Assembly: GCA_016126655.1 (NCBI GenBank)
Contig: CP065955.1
Location: forward strand, 1,471,001-1,535,000
Length of the DNA: 64,000 bases
From: Aerococcaceae bacterium zg-1292
GTDB taxonomy: Bacteria > Bacillota > Bacilli > Lactobacillales > Aerococcaceae
Direction of reading: 5' to 3'
Under the pieces are notes generated by a model. The model worked only from the letters and a program-made list of their open reading frames with translations. It made no database searches and was not told the origin of the DNA. The position numbers and the translations under genes are program-made. Numbering within the stretch: position 1 is the first letter of the stretch; each line of letters starts with the position of its first letter. This document shows, piece by piece, positions 48,146 to 57,836 of this stretch.

Positions 48146-48252
48146 TGCGACAAAGAGCACTCTGACTTGAACCACTGGAGCAAAGGTCGCAGGAATGCTC
48201 ATATGCGCTGCAAGAGTGTTATGAAGTAGACGTCGTCGCTGCCCGAACGAAC
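48144..48252 (+). repeat. Dispersed intergenic repeat, copy B
   Basis: Starts AGTGCGACAAAGAGCAC at the stop codon of the preceding gene, has CTTGAACCACTGGAGCAAAGG, a weaker central stem, then GAAGTAGACGTCGTCGCTGCCCGAACGAACC. Plus orientation, like copy A. Confidence 0.8.
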
Positions 48253-48259
48253 CGATAGA

Positions 48260-48290
48260 CCCCCCACTGCTCAACTAATGCAGTGGGGGG
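48260..48290. terminator. GC-rich bidirectional terminator
   Basis: CCCCCCACTGC pairs perfectly with GCAGTGGGGGG. It lies between convergent genes and follows repeat copy B. Confidence 0.8.
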
Positions 48291-48330
48291 TTGAATGGTA
48301 ATTACCTACTGGTGCTCCATCTTAACATCT

Positions 48331-49308
48331 CTAGATAAAAATATCATCATCCATAATATCGAGATATTCAAATTGCGCTGTGGCAAAAATATCATTAATC
48401 ATTACCTCATCACGGAATGGGTCTCCTTCAAGACCTAATAGAAGAAGTATTTCTTTTACCCACTGATCCGCTGTCAAATCGATTTCATCGTAATGCGGAT
48501 AGATAATCATTGCCATCGCATAAAAATAATCCATTATCATCCCTTCCATATGGGGATTTTCTTTTTCAACATAATCCAATAATTTTTGAATTACTTCTTG
48601 AATCAGTGGATGGTCATTGGCTACAGAAAGCTGTTCTAAATCCAGTATTTCATGCTCACCAAACCAACTATACTCTACTGTCCCACTTGTCTTATGGATA
48701 ATCAGATGATGCAAGATATCATTTTTAATATAATTATAAAAATCATCCGACTGTAGGATTAATTCGAAAACAGGTCGCACTACTGAACTATCAATCTCAT
48801 ATAAGGGTTTCACTTTCAATAATTGTTCAAACGGCGGAATATCAAAATTATCTTCTACCCATTGTTCAAGCGAGTCTTGCTCAGTGGCTATTTCAATTTG
48901 CGTCTGTAATGACACCAACTCTTTGACACTTTCCAATTGTTCCTCTAGAACAGTAGTGTCCCAAGATTGTTTTTGCATCGCAGATTTTAATTCATTTAGT
49001 GTCATTAATCGTTGTTTAAATGGCATTAAAATGGGCAAACACTGCACATATAATGGGATTAGCGCCGGTCTCGTAATAAGATCTTCTACACGTGCAAAAT
49101 TCGTTTCCCATAACTCTTTTACTAACGTTAAGCGCAATAAAATCATATTCACTTGAATGATTTCTTCAAATACTTCATCTTGCCACTCTATTTCTAATGA
49201 CCTTTGTAAATGTTCGAGCGCCTCATCCTCTTTGCCCTCTAATAATTTTTTCATTCCTAATCGGTATAATGTCTGTGCATCTTCTGGTAATTCTAAAATC
49301 TCTTTCAT
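48331..49308 (-). CDS. TPR-like protein, perhaps DUF3196
   Basis: A 325-residue acidic, all-helical protein. The N-terminal 50 residues form a TPR-like pair (AQTLYRLGMKKLLEGKEDEALEHLQRSLEI). The remainder has no motif I recognise, though the length and acidic C-terminus (YLDIMDDDIFI) resemble DUF3196 proteins of lactic acid bacteria. No enzyme function can be proposed. It follows the LacI-type regulator by 10 bp on the same strand and may be co-transcribed with it. Confidence 0.7.
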   Translation of the reverse strand: MKEILELPEDAQTLYRLGMKKLLEGKEDEALEHLQRSLEIEWQDEVFEEIIQVNMILLRLTLVKELWETNFARVEDLITRPALIPLYVQCLPILMPFKQRLMTLNELKSAMQKQSWDTTVLEEQLESVKELVSLQTQIEIATEQDSLEQWVEDNFDIPPFEQLLKVKPLYEIDSSVVRPVFELILQSDDFYNYIKNDILHHLIIHKTSGTVEYSWFGEHEILDLEQLSVANDHPLIQEVIQKLLDYVEKENPHMEGMIMDYFYAMAMIIYPHYDEIDLTADQWVKEILLLLGLEGDPFRDEVMINDIFATAQFEYLDIMDDDIFI

Positions 49309-49318
49309 TCTTCATTCC

Positions 49319-50263
49319 TCATTTTCGTAGAGTTTCGCGTTCAATCAATGTCGCATCACAAAAGTTTGCTACTGATTGAAGTTGTTTGCCGTCAATTCGT
49401 TCCATTAGTAACTGTACGCATTTCTTACCCATATATTCAATATCTTGCTTCATCGTCGTCAATTTCGGTGATGCAATGCAATCTAAAAACACACCATCAA
49501 AACCTGTAATTCCATAATCGGATAGATTTAGACGCTGATTTTTCAATCCACGTTGAATTCCTAGAGCGATACGATCTGTTGCGCAAATAAAACATGTATT
49601 CGGCTCAAAGGTCATCGCCTGTAATAATTGTTCGGCAGCCATCGCAGAATTTTTTACTTGATAGATCTCATAAGTCTGTGACGTTGCTTGGACCATCGCA
49701 TTTAAAAAGCCTTGTTTTCGAGATGCTGCAAATAACTCTGGTACATCCATGCCAACATAAATATAATGTTCATATCCTTTTGTCATCGCAAACGTTGTAA
49801 TGGTTTCTACTGCTTTTTGATTATCTGAGTCGACAAATGGCAGATGAATATCATTTTCACCAAAAATAATCAGTGGTGCTTGAATTTCTTTAACCCAATC
49901 ATAATCTTCTCGAGTCATCCCAGTAATAATATAGCCATCACCGCCACCTAATTCATAAGTGTTTTCCGTGACAAGTTGCAGTGCATAATGGTATTGATCC
50001 AATGCTTCCGCAATGCCTTTTATTAAGTGCATATAATAAGGCTCCGTGCTGTCCATCTCTTCTAAAATCAGCACTTTAACAATCATCGTTCGATTTTGTG
50101 CCAAGGCTCGAGCCACCGTATTCGGTTTGTAGCCTAATTCTTCCATCGCCTGGTGCACGAGTGTTTTAAGTTCATCCGTTACTAATTCAGGATGATTAAT
50201 GACTCGCGATACTGTCATTTTTGACACATTCGCTTTTAACGCGACATCTTTTAACGTTACCAA
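49319..50263 (-). CDS. LacI-family transcriptional regulator
   Basis: A 314-residue regulator when started at the TTG at 50263, which has GAGGTGAGAA just upstream. This gives the standard N-terminus MVTLKDVALKANVSKMTVSRVINHPELVT (helix-turn-helix plus hinge). The periplasmic-binding-like effector domain follows, with CFICATDRIALGIQRGL and ITGFDGV near the end. The longer frame to 50443 adds 60 residues with no family match. The effector is unknown, and no sugar genes adjoin it. Confidence 0.9.
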   Translation of the reverse strand: MVTLKDVALKANVSKMTVSRVINHPELVTDELKTLVHQAMEELGYKPNTVARALAQNRTMIVKVLILEEMDSTEPYYMHLIKGIAEALDQYHYALQLVTENTYELGGGDGYIITGMTREDYDWVKEIQAPLIIFGENDIHLPFVDSDNQKAVETITTFAMTKGYEHYIYVGMDVPELFAASRKQGFLNAMVQATSQTYEIYQVKNSAMAAEQLLQAMTFEPNTCFICATDRIALGIQRGLKNQRLNLSDYGITGFDGVFLDCIASPKLTTMKQDIEYMGKKCVQLLMERIDGKQLQSVANFCDATLIERETLRK

Positions 50264-50392
50264 AATTCTCACCTCAATTATTTGTAGCGTCGCTTTATTA
50301 TATCGCATTTTGACTAACTTTGTCATGGTATCTTGTACAAAAATTAACGAAAAATCAATAAAATCTATCTTAGAACGATTAAAAGTAAAAAA

Positions 50393-50418
50393 AACTGGTA
50401 AAATGACATTTACCAGTT
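50393..50418 (-). terminator. Terminator of mvaS
   Basis: AACTGGTAAA pairs perfectly with TTTACCAGTT. On the minus strand the stem is followed by TTTTTTTTAC, 9 bp past the mvaS stop. Confidence 0.8.
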
Positions 50419-50426
50419 GACTACAT

Positions 50427-51587
50427 TTATTGTTGATAATCATAAATTCGCTGATGATTGACGACTTTTTTCAAGTAGTACCCGGATTCTAGCGCTTGAT
50501 ACGGCGTATCCTCTTCGCAAACTTTGCTTAAAAAGACCGTTTCATACCTTTCTACCGTTAAAGCTTCGCGTCGCTCAAGGTGTGCTAATATGGCAGCTTT
50601 ATCAATCATTGCCGCAAATCCTGGTTGCAATTGACCAATAATTAATTCAGCAACCGCCCCTGAACCATAACTGAATAACCCTAATCGTTGCCCTTCTTGT
50701 AATGAATCGTCCATTGCCAATAATGATAATAAACTTAAAAACATAGAGCCCGTATAAATATTCCCAACCATACGATTGAGATAACTTGCCTGATCATAGT
50801 GCGAAAGCCACCGCGAGAGATGAGATTCTGGTGCACCTGAAGCTTCATACGCTAATAAGGCTTTGCGACCCATTTTTGTAAATGGCAAATGGAACACTAT
50901 CGCTTCTAGTGAATCCAACAGCGTCGGATGATGTCTCGTTGCCTCTTCTAAAATCGTTACGAATTCATCTTGATATAATTTTGTCGAGAATTGTCCATCA
51001 ACCAACGCATATTCTGAGTGATTAGGACGCCAAAAATCAAATTGATGGTTCGTATGCATATAACTTTTTTCATCAATAGCTAAAATACGTGGCATTGCAC
51101 TAACTAGCATGGCAACAGCACCCGCACCTTGTGTTGCTTCCCCGCCTGTATTCAGACCATAACGTGCAATATCTGTTGCGATAACAAGTACTTTTCGTTC
51201 TGGTCGTAAACGAACATAATCGCAGGCCATCTGTAACCCGGCCGTTGCGCCGTAACATGCTTGTTTAATTTCAAAAGCTTTAGCAAATGGTTGAATCCCT
51301 AACATTTCATGGACAAAGGTTGCGATTGATTTAGAAAAGTCCACACCGGATTCTGTACCGACGATAACTTGATCAATACTCGCTTTGTCTTCTGGCGTTA
51401 ATATGCTTGCTGCTGCATTAGCGGCCATTGCCACAACATCTGACGTAAGAGGCGCCACTGCCATTTTTTCTTGACCAATACCAATGGTCCATTTGTTTGG
51501 ATCAATGCCACGATACGTCGCTAATTCACGCATATCCATATAATAACTTGGTACATAAAAACCAATTTTATCGATTCCTATTTTCAC
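50427..51587 (-). CDS. mvaS: Hydroxymethylglutaryl-CoA synthase
   Basis: A 386-residue HMG-CoA synthase, which condenses acetyl-CoA with acetoacetyl-CoA in the mevalonate pathway to isoprenoids. The nucleophilic cysteine is at residue 111 in KQACYGATAGLQ, and the general base glutamate at about residue 79 in VGTESGVD. GIDKIGFYVPSYYMDM is the usual opening. It lies downstream of mvaA on the same strand with a 214-bp gap, and ends at its own terminator. Confidence 0.96.
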   Translation of the reverse strand: MKIGIDKIGFYVPSYYMDMRELATYRGIDPNKWTIGIGQEKMAVAPLTSDVVAMAANAAASILTPEDKASIDQVIVGTESGVDFSKSIATFVHEMLGIQPFAKAFEIKQACYGATAGLQMACDYVRLRPERKVLVIATDIARYGLNTGGEATQGAGAVAMLVSAMPRILAIDEKSYMHTNHQFDFWRPNHSEYALVDGQFSTKLYQDEFVTILEEATRHHPTLLDSLEAIVFHLPFTKMGRKALLAYEASGAPESHLSRWLSHYDQASYLNRMVGNIYTGSMFLSLLSLLAMDDSLQEGQRLGLFSYGSGAVAELIIGQLQPGFAAMIDKAAILAHLERREALTVERYETVFLSKVCEEDTPYQALESGYYLKKVVNHQRIYDYQQ

Positions 51588-51801
51588 TTGAATGTTTACC
51601 TCCTAAGTTCACTTATGCACTTACGATATTGATATTCAAAATTGTCGCTTCTCATCATAACACTAATAGGATAAACTTGCTAGTTTTTTCGTTTTTTAGT
51701 ATTAGCACTTGAAAGCTCCCTAAGTTGTATCTAGTTTTGATGCAAGAAATGAACACACATTCAGTGCTCAATTTTTCACTCTACTAGGTTGCGCTTTTGA
51801 A

Positions 51802-53040
51802 CTAACTATGACTCGAGCGTATTTGTTCAAGTAATTCAGCAGCCACACGTTGACTCATTGATGGCGCTGCTTTTAATTGTGCAATCAAGGCTTCACGCTC
51901 TTGATCCGTTGCACCAACTTGAATCGCCAATTGCCGTGCATGCAATCCCATATGTCCTTTTTGAATGCCTTCAGAGACAATTGCTCGTAGTGCAGCAAAA
52001 TTTTGCGCTAGACCAACTGCTGCAATGATACGACTGAGTGTTTCAGCATCCGGGTTTCCTAATAATTCAAGCGACCATTGTGCGGTTGGATGTACAGATA
52101 AGGTGCCACCGACAGTAGCTACTGCTAATGGTAACTTAATTTTTCCAACGAGTGCGTGTTCCTCTATCGTCCACGTCGTTAAAGGTTGATAAGAACCATC
52201 CTGACTCGCAAAAGCGTGTACTCCAGCTTCTACAGCGCGCCAATCATTACCAGTTGCCATTAATACCGCATCAATACCATTCATGATACCTTTATTATTA
52301 GTCGTTGCCCGATAGGGATCCAATTGAGCATAACGACTGGCAGCAGCGATACGCGTTGCCATTACTTGTGCTTTTTCTAATTGACTATCCAGCGACTTAA
52401 TCGGCACACGGCATTTAGCTGTGACTAGTGAATCCGGTTGATAATTCGATAAAATACGCATCAGCGCCAGCATATCATGTTGTGCTTCAATCATCGGGCT
52501 TAAACCTTCAAGCACATGATTAATTGCATTGGCCCCCATCGCGTCACAAGGATTAAATCCTAAGTAACCCACAATAAATTCACCTTTTTGCTCAAACCAA
52601 ACCCGTGTCGGTCCACCCCCTCGTGCGACCATTGATGGCGATAAGATTTTTGCTTGCTTCAACAAGACATCACATTGGTTATTCAGATTAGCTATTAGAC
52701 CGTCTGGGTCTCCTGAGTATTCAAAGACCATTTGTCCAATTAATTCACGCGGCTGAGCGGTAGTGTGAATATTGCCTACACGTTTTGCTCCATTACTGGC
52801 TGCAGCAATTACAGAGGGTTCTTCAATCGCCATCGGTATGACATAAGCTTCACCGTCAATCGTAAAATTAGTCGCGATACCTAATGGTAAAGCGTATTGT
52901 CCCACATAATTTTCAATCATTGCATCTCCCGTTGCATCCGTTAATGCGCAAACTTTAAGTTCAGGTAAATGGGGTAAATTCATCGCTATTTCGCGATTAC
53001 GTTCTTCTCGTGATAAACGGTAAAATCCTGATAACTCCAT
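51802..53040 (-). CDS. mvaA: Hydroxymethylglutaryl-CoA reductase, class II
   Basis: A 412-residue reductase producing mevalonate. Class II marks include SGFYRLSREER at the start, ENYVGQYALPLGIATNF, the cofactor-binding CDAMGANAINH block and GIMNGIDAV. The ATG at 53040 has GAGGAGG eight bases upstream; the longer frame (53064) adds only MEFRGGIL. Together with mvaS it shows that isoprenoids are made via mevalonate. Separate leaders suggest separate regulation. Confidence 0.96.
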   Translation of the reverse strand: MELSGFYRLSREERNREIAMNLPHLPELKVCALTDATGDAMIENYVGQYALPLGIATNFTIDGEAYVIPMAIEEPSVIAAASNGAKRVGNIHTTAQPRELIGQMVFEYSGDPDGLIANLNNQCDVLLKQAKILSPSMVARGGGPTRVWFEQKGEFIVGYLGFNPCDAMGANAINHVLEGLSPMIEAQHDMLALMRILSNYQPDSLVTAKCRVPIKSLDSQLEKAQVMATRIAAASRYAQLDPYRATTNNKGIMNGIDAVLMATGNDWRAVEAGVHAFASQDGSYQPLTTWTIEEHALVGKIKLPLAVATVGGTLSVHPTAQWSLELLGNPDAETLSRIIAAVGLAQNFAALRAIVSEGIQKGHMGLHARQLAIQVGATDQEREALIAQLKAAPSMSQRVAAELLEQIRSSHS

Positions 53041-53215
53041 CAATATTCCTCCTCTAAATTCCATCTTGAATCATCTAAAAAGTTCTCCACTTCAAAGACT
53101 TGGCAACATCTTCTAGTCTCCGCTGTCATTAATTCATTCTAGATGGATTATTATTTTATTATTCTTATAATTAGTGCAATTGGAGCAACTAGGTATTGGC
53201 ATCAAAATATATTTT

Positions 53216-53286
53216 GTCGCTGCACACAAGCGGTCAACTTTGCTCCAGTGCTTTCAGTCAGAGCATCTGCACTCACGCTATGTTTT
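53216..53286 (-). repeat. Dispersed intergenic repeat, partial copy E1
   Basis: The minus strand begins AGCGTGAGTGCAG, has CTGACTGAAAGCACTGGAGCAAAG and then GCGACAAA. The right half is lost. It lies in the 605-bp gap upstream of mvaA. Confidence 0.65.
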
Positions 53287-53289
53287 AAT

Positions 53290-53499
53290 CTGATGCACAC
53301 CGATTGACTTGACGCTCACTTTACAATACTCCCTTTTGCGTTATACGCACACTGGCATATTGTATTTCAATTTGTTCAAACGGTCTCGTCGCTCCCTTCA
53401 TCAAGCTGTCGAAGCGGCTTTAAACCGTCTGAGGAATATCATCCTCTCTGAGACCCTGGCTGCCAGTAGTTCCAGTCAGAATAGTCTTGCTCACAGTAT
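53290..53499 (-). repeat. Dispersed intergenic repeat, enlarged copy E2
   Basis: The minus strand starts CTGTGAGCAAGAC, has CTGACTGGAACTACTGG, hairpins GAGGATGATATTCCTC and CGGTTTAAAGCCG, and ends GTGAGCGTCAAGTCAATCGG. Extra sequence in the middle makes it about 210 bp. Nothing else is seen in the gap except the terminator at 53597. Confidence 0.6.
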
Positions 53500-53596
53500 G
53501 TTTATTCTAATTTTTTCCTATTATAGTGTATCATAATTGCATTGATTTTTCTCGGTAATTGGCTATTTTTTTGATGTAAAAGTACCGAATATTCAA

Positions 53597-53637
53597 AAAA
53601 CTCTTTTAAGCAATTTCAACCATGCTTAAAAGAGTTT
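53597..53637. terminator. Terminator after the lipoprotein gene
   Basis: AAACTCTTTTAAGCA pairs perfectly with TGCTTAAAAGAGTTT at 53623-53637. The minus strand continues TTTTTGAAT, 9 bp past the stop at 53646. Confidence 0.85.
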
Positions 53638-53645
53638 CATCCTTA

Positions 53646-55133
53646 TTATGGTGCTTCTGTCGTTTCTTCAACAGTTGATTCTTCTACTGTCGTCTCACTT
53701 GTCTCGCTTGGTTTATCAAGTGATGAAACAACCTTTAAGTCGCCATTAATATATTGTTTTAACACAGGCATCCATTGGAATGTCGCTGAGTAAACTGTCG
53801 ACTCATCCATTTGTTCGTCTGCCTCAGTAGTCGTTGTTGCTTCTTCAGAAATAAATTCTTCTACTTGTTCCATATTGGTGGTTTGCTCATTAGCAATCGG
53901 TTTATCTTTATTCTCTGCTTTAACAGGAGACATCACCATATTTAACACCATTTCTTTGTCTTGCCACTGTTCTTGATACGTTTTCTTATCGAGAGCAAAT
54001 GATTTAATAATCGTCGTCGACTGTCCTGGCTCTAGTCGTTGACCGTACAATTGATTAATTAAGACATAATCACTATTGATGACATTATTATTAATGGTCA
54101 GCGTCACTTTACTATCGACCGGCAATAACACTTCATCCGTATTGTTCTCTACCTCCACTTCTACCGAGACAATCACTTGTCCATTCGGGAAGTACTGGAA
54201 CGACTCCTTATAGTGTTCTTTTGGCGTAAAGTCAGACACTTCAATCCGTTTAACATTAAAAGTAACACCTTTATCCTTGGCCGTCATATCTAATGTTTCG
54301 TCTGCTAGGACATTTTTCGTCCCCCACCATTCAGCTGTTACTCGGTCTTGAATACGAGAAGCATTTTCATGTAACTCGGATTCTACTTGTTCACTCAATG
54401 GTAAAAACAATGGTAATTCAGATCCTAAATCATTGGTTTCTAATCCTACTATCGCATCATTCGACGCCACTGGTGGTACGACCGTTAAATACAATGCACC
54501 TAAATCCTTGGCTTTTTCTAAATCCTCTTTCGATAAGGCAAAGACTAGATAACCTTCAACGGTTGAGCCAGCAGCCATTTCCCCTTTACCATTCTCTAAT
54601 AAAATCTTTTGCAAATTACCTGATTCCATTGGATACAAACCTTGGCTAGAATAATGGGATACTGGTGCATCCACATAAGTTAAACGTAACTCATCAATAG
54701 GAAAATAAAAAGGCGCTTTCGTAGTATTCGTTATGGCTGCATTAATTAATACAATCGCACCCCCATCGTTTGATAATCCCGTAACTGCGTCATTAGATGC
54801 TGCTTCATAAATAACCATCTGTTTGACAACTAAATCAAATCCTGCTTGCGAATGTACAATGGGTTGTTTTAAACGATATAATTCATTATTAACTTTAAGC
54901 GACTGAATACCCTTGATAGCTTCTTCGACTTCTGCTTGTTCTGGTACAAAACGTGAATCAACAGTCTTTTCAGGTGCTGCAGTCGATTCTGCTGCATTCG
55001 ATGTCGTTGCTTGCGTTGTCGTTACTTCTGCTTTTTCTTCAATAAATGATTGATACTGCTCGCTAATGCGACGACAGCCCGCTAAAGTAAAAGCTGTCAG
55101 TGTCACTAGTGCCAGTTTATTCAACTGTTTCAT
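53646..55133 (-). CDS. Hypothetical lipoprotein with repeated Ig-like domains
   Basis: A 495-residue protein with a lipoprotein signal (MKQLNKLALVTLTAFTLAGC; cysteine at residue 20). Two DUF4352/DUF5068-like beta domains follow, seen as IYEAASNDAVTGLSNDGGAIVLINAAITN and ISDFTP-like VSDFTPKEHY to VEVENNTDEV. Ser/Thr/Glu-rich stretches lie near residues 30-50, 400-440 and at the C-terminus. It starts at 55133, overlapping the AI-2E family gene by 17 bp, so translation is probably coupled. No function can be assigned. Confidence 0.75.
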   Translation of the reverse strand: MKQLNKLALVTLTAFTLAGCRRISEQYQSFIEEKAEVTTTQATTSNAAESTAAPEKTVDSRFVPEQAEVEEAIKGIQSLKVNNELYRLKQPIVHSQAGFDLVVKQMVIYEAASNDAVTGLSNDGGAIVLINAAITNTTKAPFYFPIDELRLTYVDAPVSHYSSQGLYPMESGNLQKILLENGKGEMAAGSTVEGYLVFALSKEDLEKAKDLGALYLTVVPPVASNDAIVGLETNDLGSELPLFLPLSEQVESELHENASRIQDRVTAEWWGTKNVLADETLDMTAKDKGVTFNVKRIEVSDFTPKEHYKESFQYFPNGQVIVSVEVEVENNTDEVLLPVDSKVTLTINNNVINSDYVLINQLYGQRLEPGQSTTIIKSFALDKKTYQEQWQDKEMVLNMVMSPVKAENKDKPIANEQTTNMEQVEEFISEEATTTTEADEQMDESTVYSATFQWMPVLKQYINGDLKVVSSLDKPSETSETTVEESTVEETTEAP

Positions 55134-56400
55134 CCTGATTCCCTTCGTCTTCATTTTCGATTTCTTCTTTTGCTTCTTCTAGTAAATCATCATTATCAAT
55201 TGTTTTCAATACCATTTTTTGATCATCGTATAAATATTTATCATCATCTTCATAGGCATCACTGGCTTCACGGTACCATGAATAGATTTCTGTCGCAATC
55301 ACTTTAACCACCGCATACATCGGCACCCCAATAATGACACCCACGACACCAAATAATTTCCCTGCACCCAATAAAATAAATAAAATAGTTACTGGATGGA
55401 CTTTTAAGCTATTACCTAATACTTGCGGTGAAATAAAACGTCCTTCAATCGTTTGTTCGACCATCATTACAATAATCACTTTAACTAACATCAACGGTGA
55501 CGTAATCAAGCCCACAATAATCGCTGGTATCACCGCAATAATTGAACCTAAAAATGGGATGATATTAAGTATCCCTGCTAAAATTGCTAAGGTAGCACCG
55601 TACTCTAACCCAATAATCGCATAACCAATCGCAAACATAATTGCGACACAAATCGCGACAATTATTTGTCCACGAATATACTGCGATACTTGATAATTAC
55701 CTTGATAAAGCATCCGGCTGACAGATTGACGGTATTTTGTCGGTACATAGTACAATATTTTTTTAGGAATACGTTCCGCATCCACTAGTAAATAATACAA
55801 AATAATCGGAATAGTAATCAATCCAGTCACTGCTGAAGTGACCGTTCCTAAAATATTTCCGATACCACCAAAGGTCGATGACACAATCGGATTCAAGCGC
55901 GACGTAATATTTTCCAATGAAAAATTCTCTAATAATGGCTGCAAATCGAATTCTTTAAACAATTTTTCCAATGAAAATGGTAAATTATCAATCATTTCCA
56001 TCAATGTTTTGTAGTAAGCAGGCACGTTTTCAACGAAAGATTTCGTTTGATTTTGAACAATCGGTACTAAAGAACCAATACTCAAACTTATCACCAAAAT
56101 TAATAAAATAAAAATCCCAAACACCGAAATGGTTTTGCTAACACCTTGGCGCTCCAAAGAATTGACGACAGGTGCAAAGAGGTAATACAATACCGCACTC
56201 GTCACAACTGGAAATCCAAAGAGACTGAAAATACTATGTAAGGGTGTAAATAAATACGCTATTTTGGTAAAAATAAAAATTATTATTAAAACCAGAAGCA
56301 CGGTTAACAAACTGCTAATTACTTTATTGTCTAATATCGCATGCCAAATGATTGGCTTTTTCACTGATTGGTTCGTTTCAAATTCACGTTGGTGAGGCAT
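55117..56400 (-). CDS. AI-2E family transporter (PerM/YhhT type)
   Basis: A 427-residue permease with about eight membrane segments. The C-terminal half has the family block GYAIIGLEYGATLAILAGILNIIPFLGSIIAVIPA and EGRFISPQVLGNSLKVHPV. A charged acidic tail (about residues 385-427) faces the cytoplasm. Members export diverse small molecules or ions; AI-2 export is shown for only a few. The overlapping lipoprotein downstream may be a partner. Confidence 0.85.
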   Translation of the reverse strand: MPHQREFETNQSVKKPIIWHAILDNKVISSLLTVLLVLIIIFIFTKIAYLFTPLHSIFSLFGFPVVTSAVLYYLFAPVVNSLERQGVSKTISVFGIFILLILVISLSIGSLVPIVQNQTKSFVENVPAYYKTLMEMIDNLPFSLEKLFKEFDLQPLLENFSLENITSRLNPIVSSTFGGIGNILGTVTSAVTGLITIPIILYYLLVDAERIPKKILYYVPTKYRQSVSRMLYQGNYQVSQYIRGQIIVAICVAIMFAIGYAIIGLEYGATLAILAGILNIIPFLGSIIAVIPAIIVGLITSPLMLVKVIIVMMVEQTIEGRFISPQVLGNSLKVHPVTILFILLGAGKLFGVVGVIIGVPMYAVVKVIATEIYSWYREASDAYEDDDKYLYDDQKMVLKTIDNDDLLEEAKEEIENEDEGNQDETVE

Positions 56401-56614
56401 AGGACTCCCCCATTTCTATTATCATTATTAGTATTTTAGCATAATTATCAAAAATTTACTGCATAAGACACTTTACAGTACGTTAACAAATTATCGATGT
56501 AACAACGTGATGACGGCGTCATAATCCAGTTTTACAGCCATTTCTAATCCAAAATTGCGATGCCATTGACAAACTTCTCCTGGCTAAATTCCCCATTTTT
56601 TCCTAAATCCATGT

Positions 56615-56620
56615 TATACT
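56615..56620 (+). promoter_or_regulatory. Probable extended -10 promoter of the lactonase gene
   Basis: ATGTTATACTATT gives a TG-N-TATACT box 28 bases before the ATG. A GGAGG ribosome site lies between. No strong -35 is seen at the usual distance. Confidence 0.55.
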
Positions 56621-56648
56621 ATTCTTAAAAACAAACCGGAGGTACCCT

Positions 56649-57680
56649 ATGACTGAAACATATTTATTAGGTGGCTATACCAAACGAATCAATAAAGGTA
56701 TCGCAAGCATTCAATTTGATGCAGCTACACAATCATTTTCTAACTATCAAGCAATTGCACCGTTAAATAATCCCACATGGGTGACAACTTCAAAAGATAA
56801 TACTTATTTATTTGCTATCGACAAAGAAGAGTTAGGTGGCTTGGTAGTATTTAAACAAGAGGATACTAACAATAACTATACACGTTTGACTGCCTGTCAT
56901 GCGACAGAAATTCCTGGCTGTCACATTAGTTATCATGAACCAAGTGGTGCGGTATATGTATCGAATTATCACCAAGGTAGCGTCGATATCTATTGCTTTG
57001 AAAACGAAACATTAACCTTTATCGAGCAAGTGAAACATAGTGGCTGCAGCGTACATGCTAATCAACAATCACCCCATGTGCATATGACACATTTTAATGC
57101 TGATGAAACACAGTTATATGTCTGCGATTTAGGCACAGACTCAGTCGTGTTATACACTATATTAGCAGACGGCACGTTAGAAAAAACAGACACCGTAAGT
57201 GTACCTGCTGGAACAGGTCCCCGCCACATTACGTTCCATCCAGCATTAAATATAGCTTATGTGATTGGTGAATTAGCTAATACCGTTTCTGTCTTTACAG
57301 TTGCTGATAACGGGCACTTAACGCTCATTCAAACTATTGCAACCACACCAAAAGAATACACTGAAACGTCAGCCGGTGCAGCGATTCGTGTGACTAATGA
57401 TGGTCGCTTCTTGTATACATCCACACGTTTCCACAATATTATTACTGCTTATACCATACAAACAGATGGCACATTGACCTTATTACAACAAATTAACACT
57501 GGTGGTGACATCCCACGTGATTTCATTTTAAATGCGAGCCAAGAATATTTATTAGTGCCACATCAAGATTCAGACAAAATTACTGTCTTACAACGCAATG
57601 CCCAAACAGGTTTATTATCAAATATTGGTCGTTCTGCAACAGCACCTGAATGTGTCAATATTGTACCTGTTCACGCATAA
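56649..57680 (+). CDS. Lactonase family protein (6-phosphogluconolactonase-type beta-propeller)
   Basis: A 343-residue seven-bladed propeller of the Pgl/YbhE family. TYLLGGYTKRINKGI opens it; SPHVHMTHFNADETQLYVCDLG, GTGPRHITFHPALNIAYV and GGDIPRDFILNASQEYLLV mark successive blades. Family members hydrolyse 6-phosphogluconolactone in the pentose phosphate pathway, though some act on other lactones. It stands alone, with a GGAGG site and a clear promoter. Confidence 0.88.
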   Translation: MTETYLLGGYTKRINKGIASIQFDAATQSFSNYQAIAPLNNPTWVTTSKDNTYLFAIDKEELGGLVVFKQEDTNNNYTRLTACHATEIPGCHISYHEPSGAVYVSNYHQGSVDIYCFENETLTFIEQVKHSGCSVHANQQSPHVHMTHFNADETQLYVCDLGTDSVVLYTILADGTLEKTDTVSVPAGTGPRHITFHPALNIAYVIGELANTVSVFTVADNGHLTLIQTIATTPKEYTETSAGAAIRVTNDGRFLYTSTRFHNIITAYTIQTDGTLTLLQQINTGGDIPRDFILNASQEYLLVPHQDSDKITVLQRNAQTGLLSNIGRSATAPECVNIVPVHA

Positions 57681-57836
57681 TGAATCTTTATTCCATCCAT
57701 CAAACACACCAAAATGTCATTATCAGTAGCTGTGTAACTGGAAGACAAATACTAATACTTTATATCATGGAGCCAGAATTGCTGATTGTCAAAATGGATG
57801 GAAACGCACCCCATTACAAATAAGAGGGAGAATCGA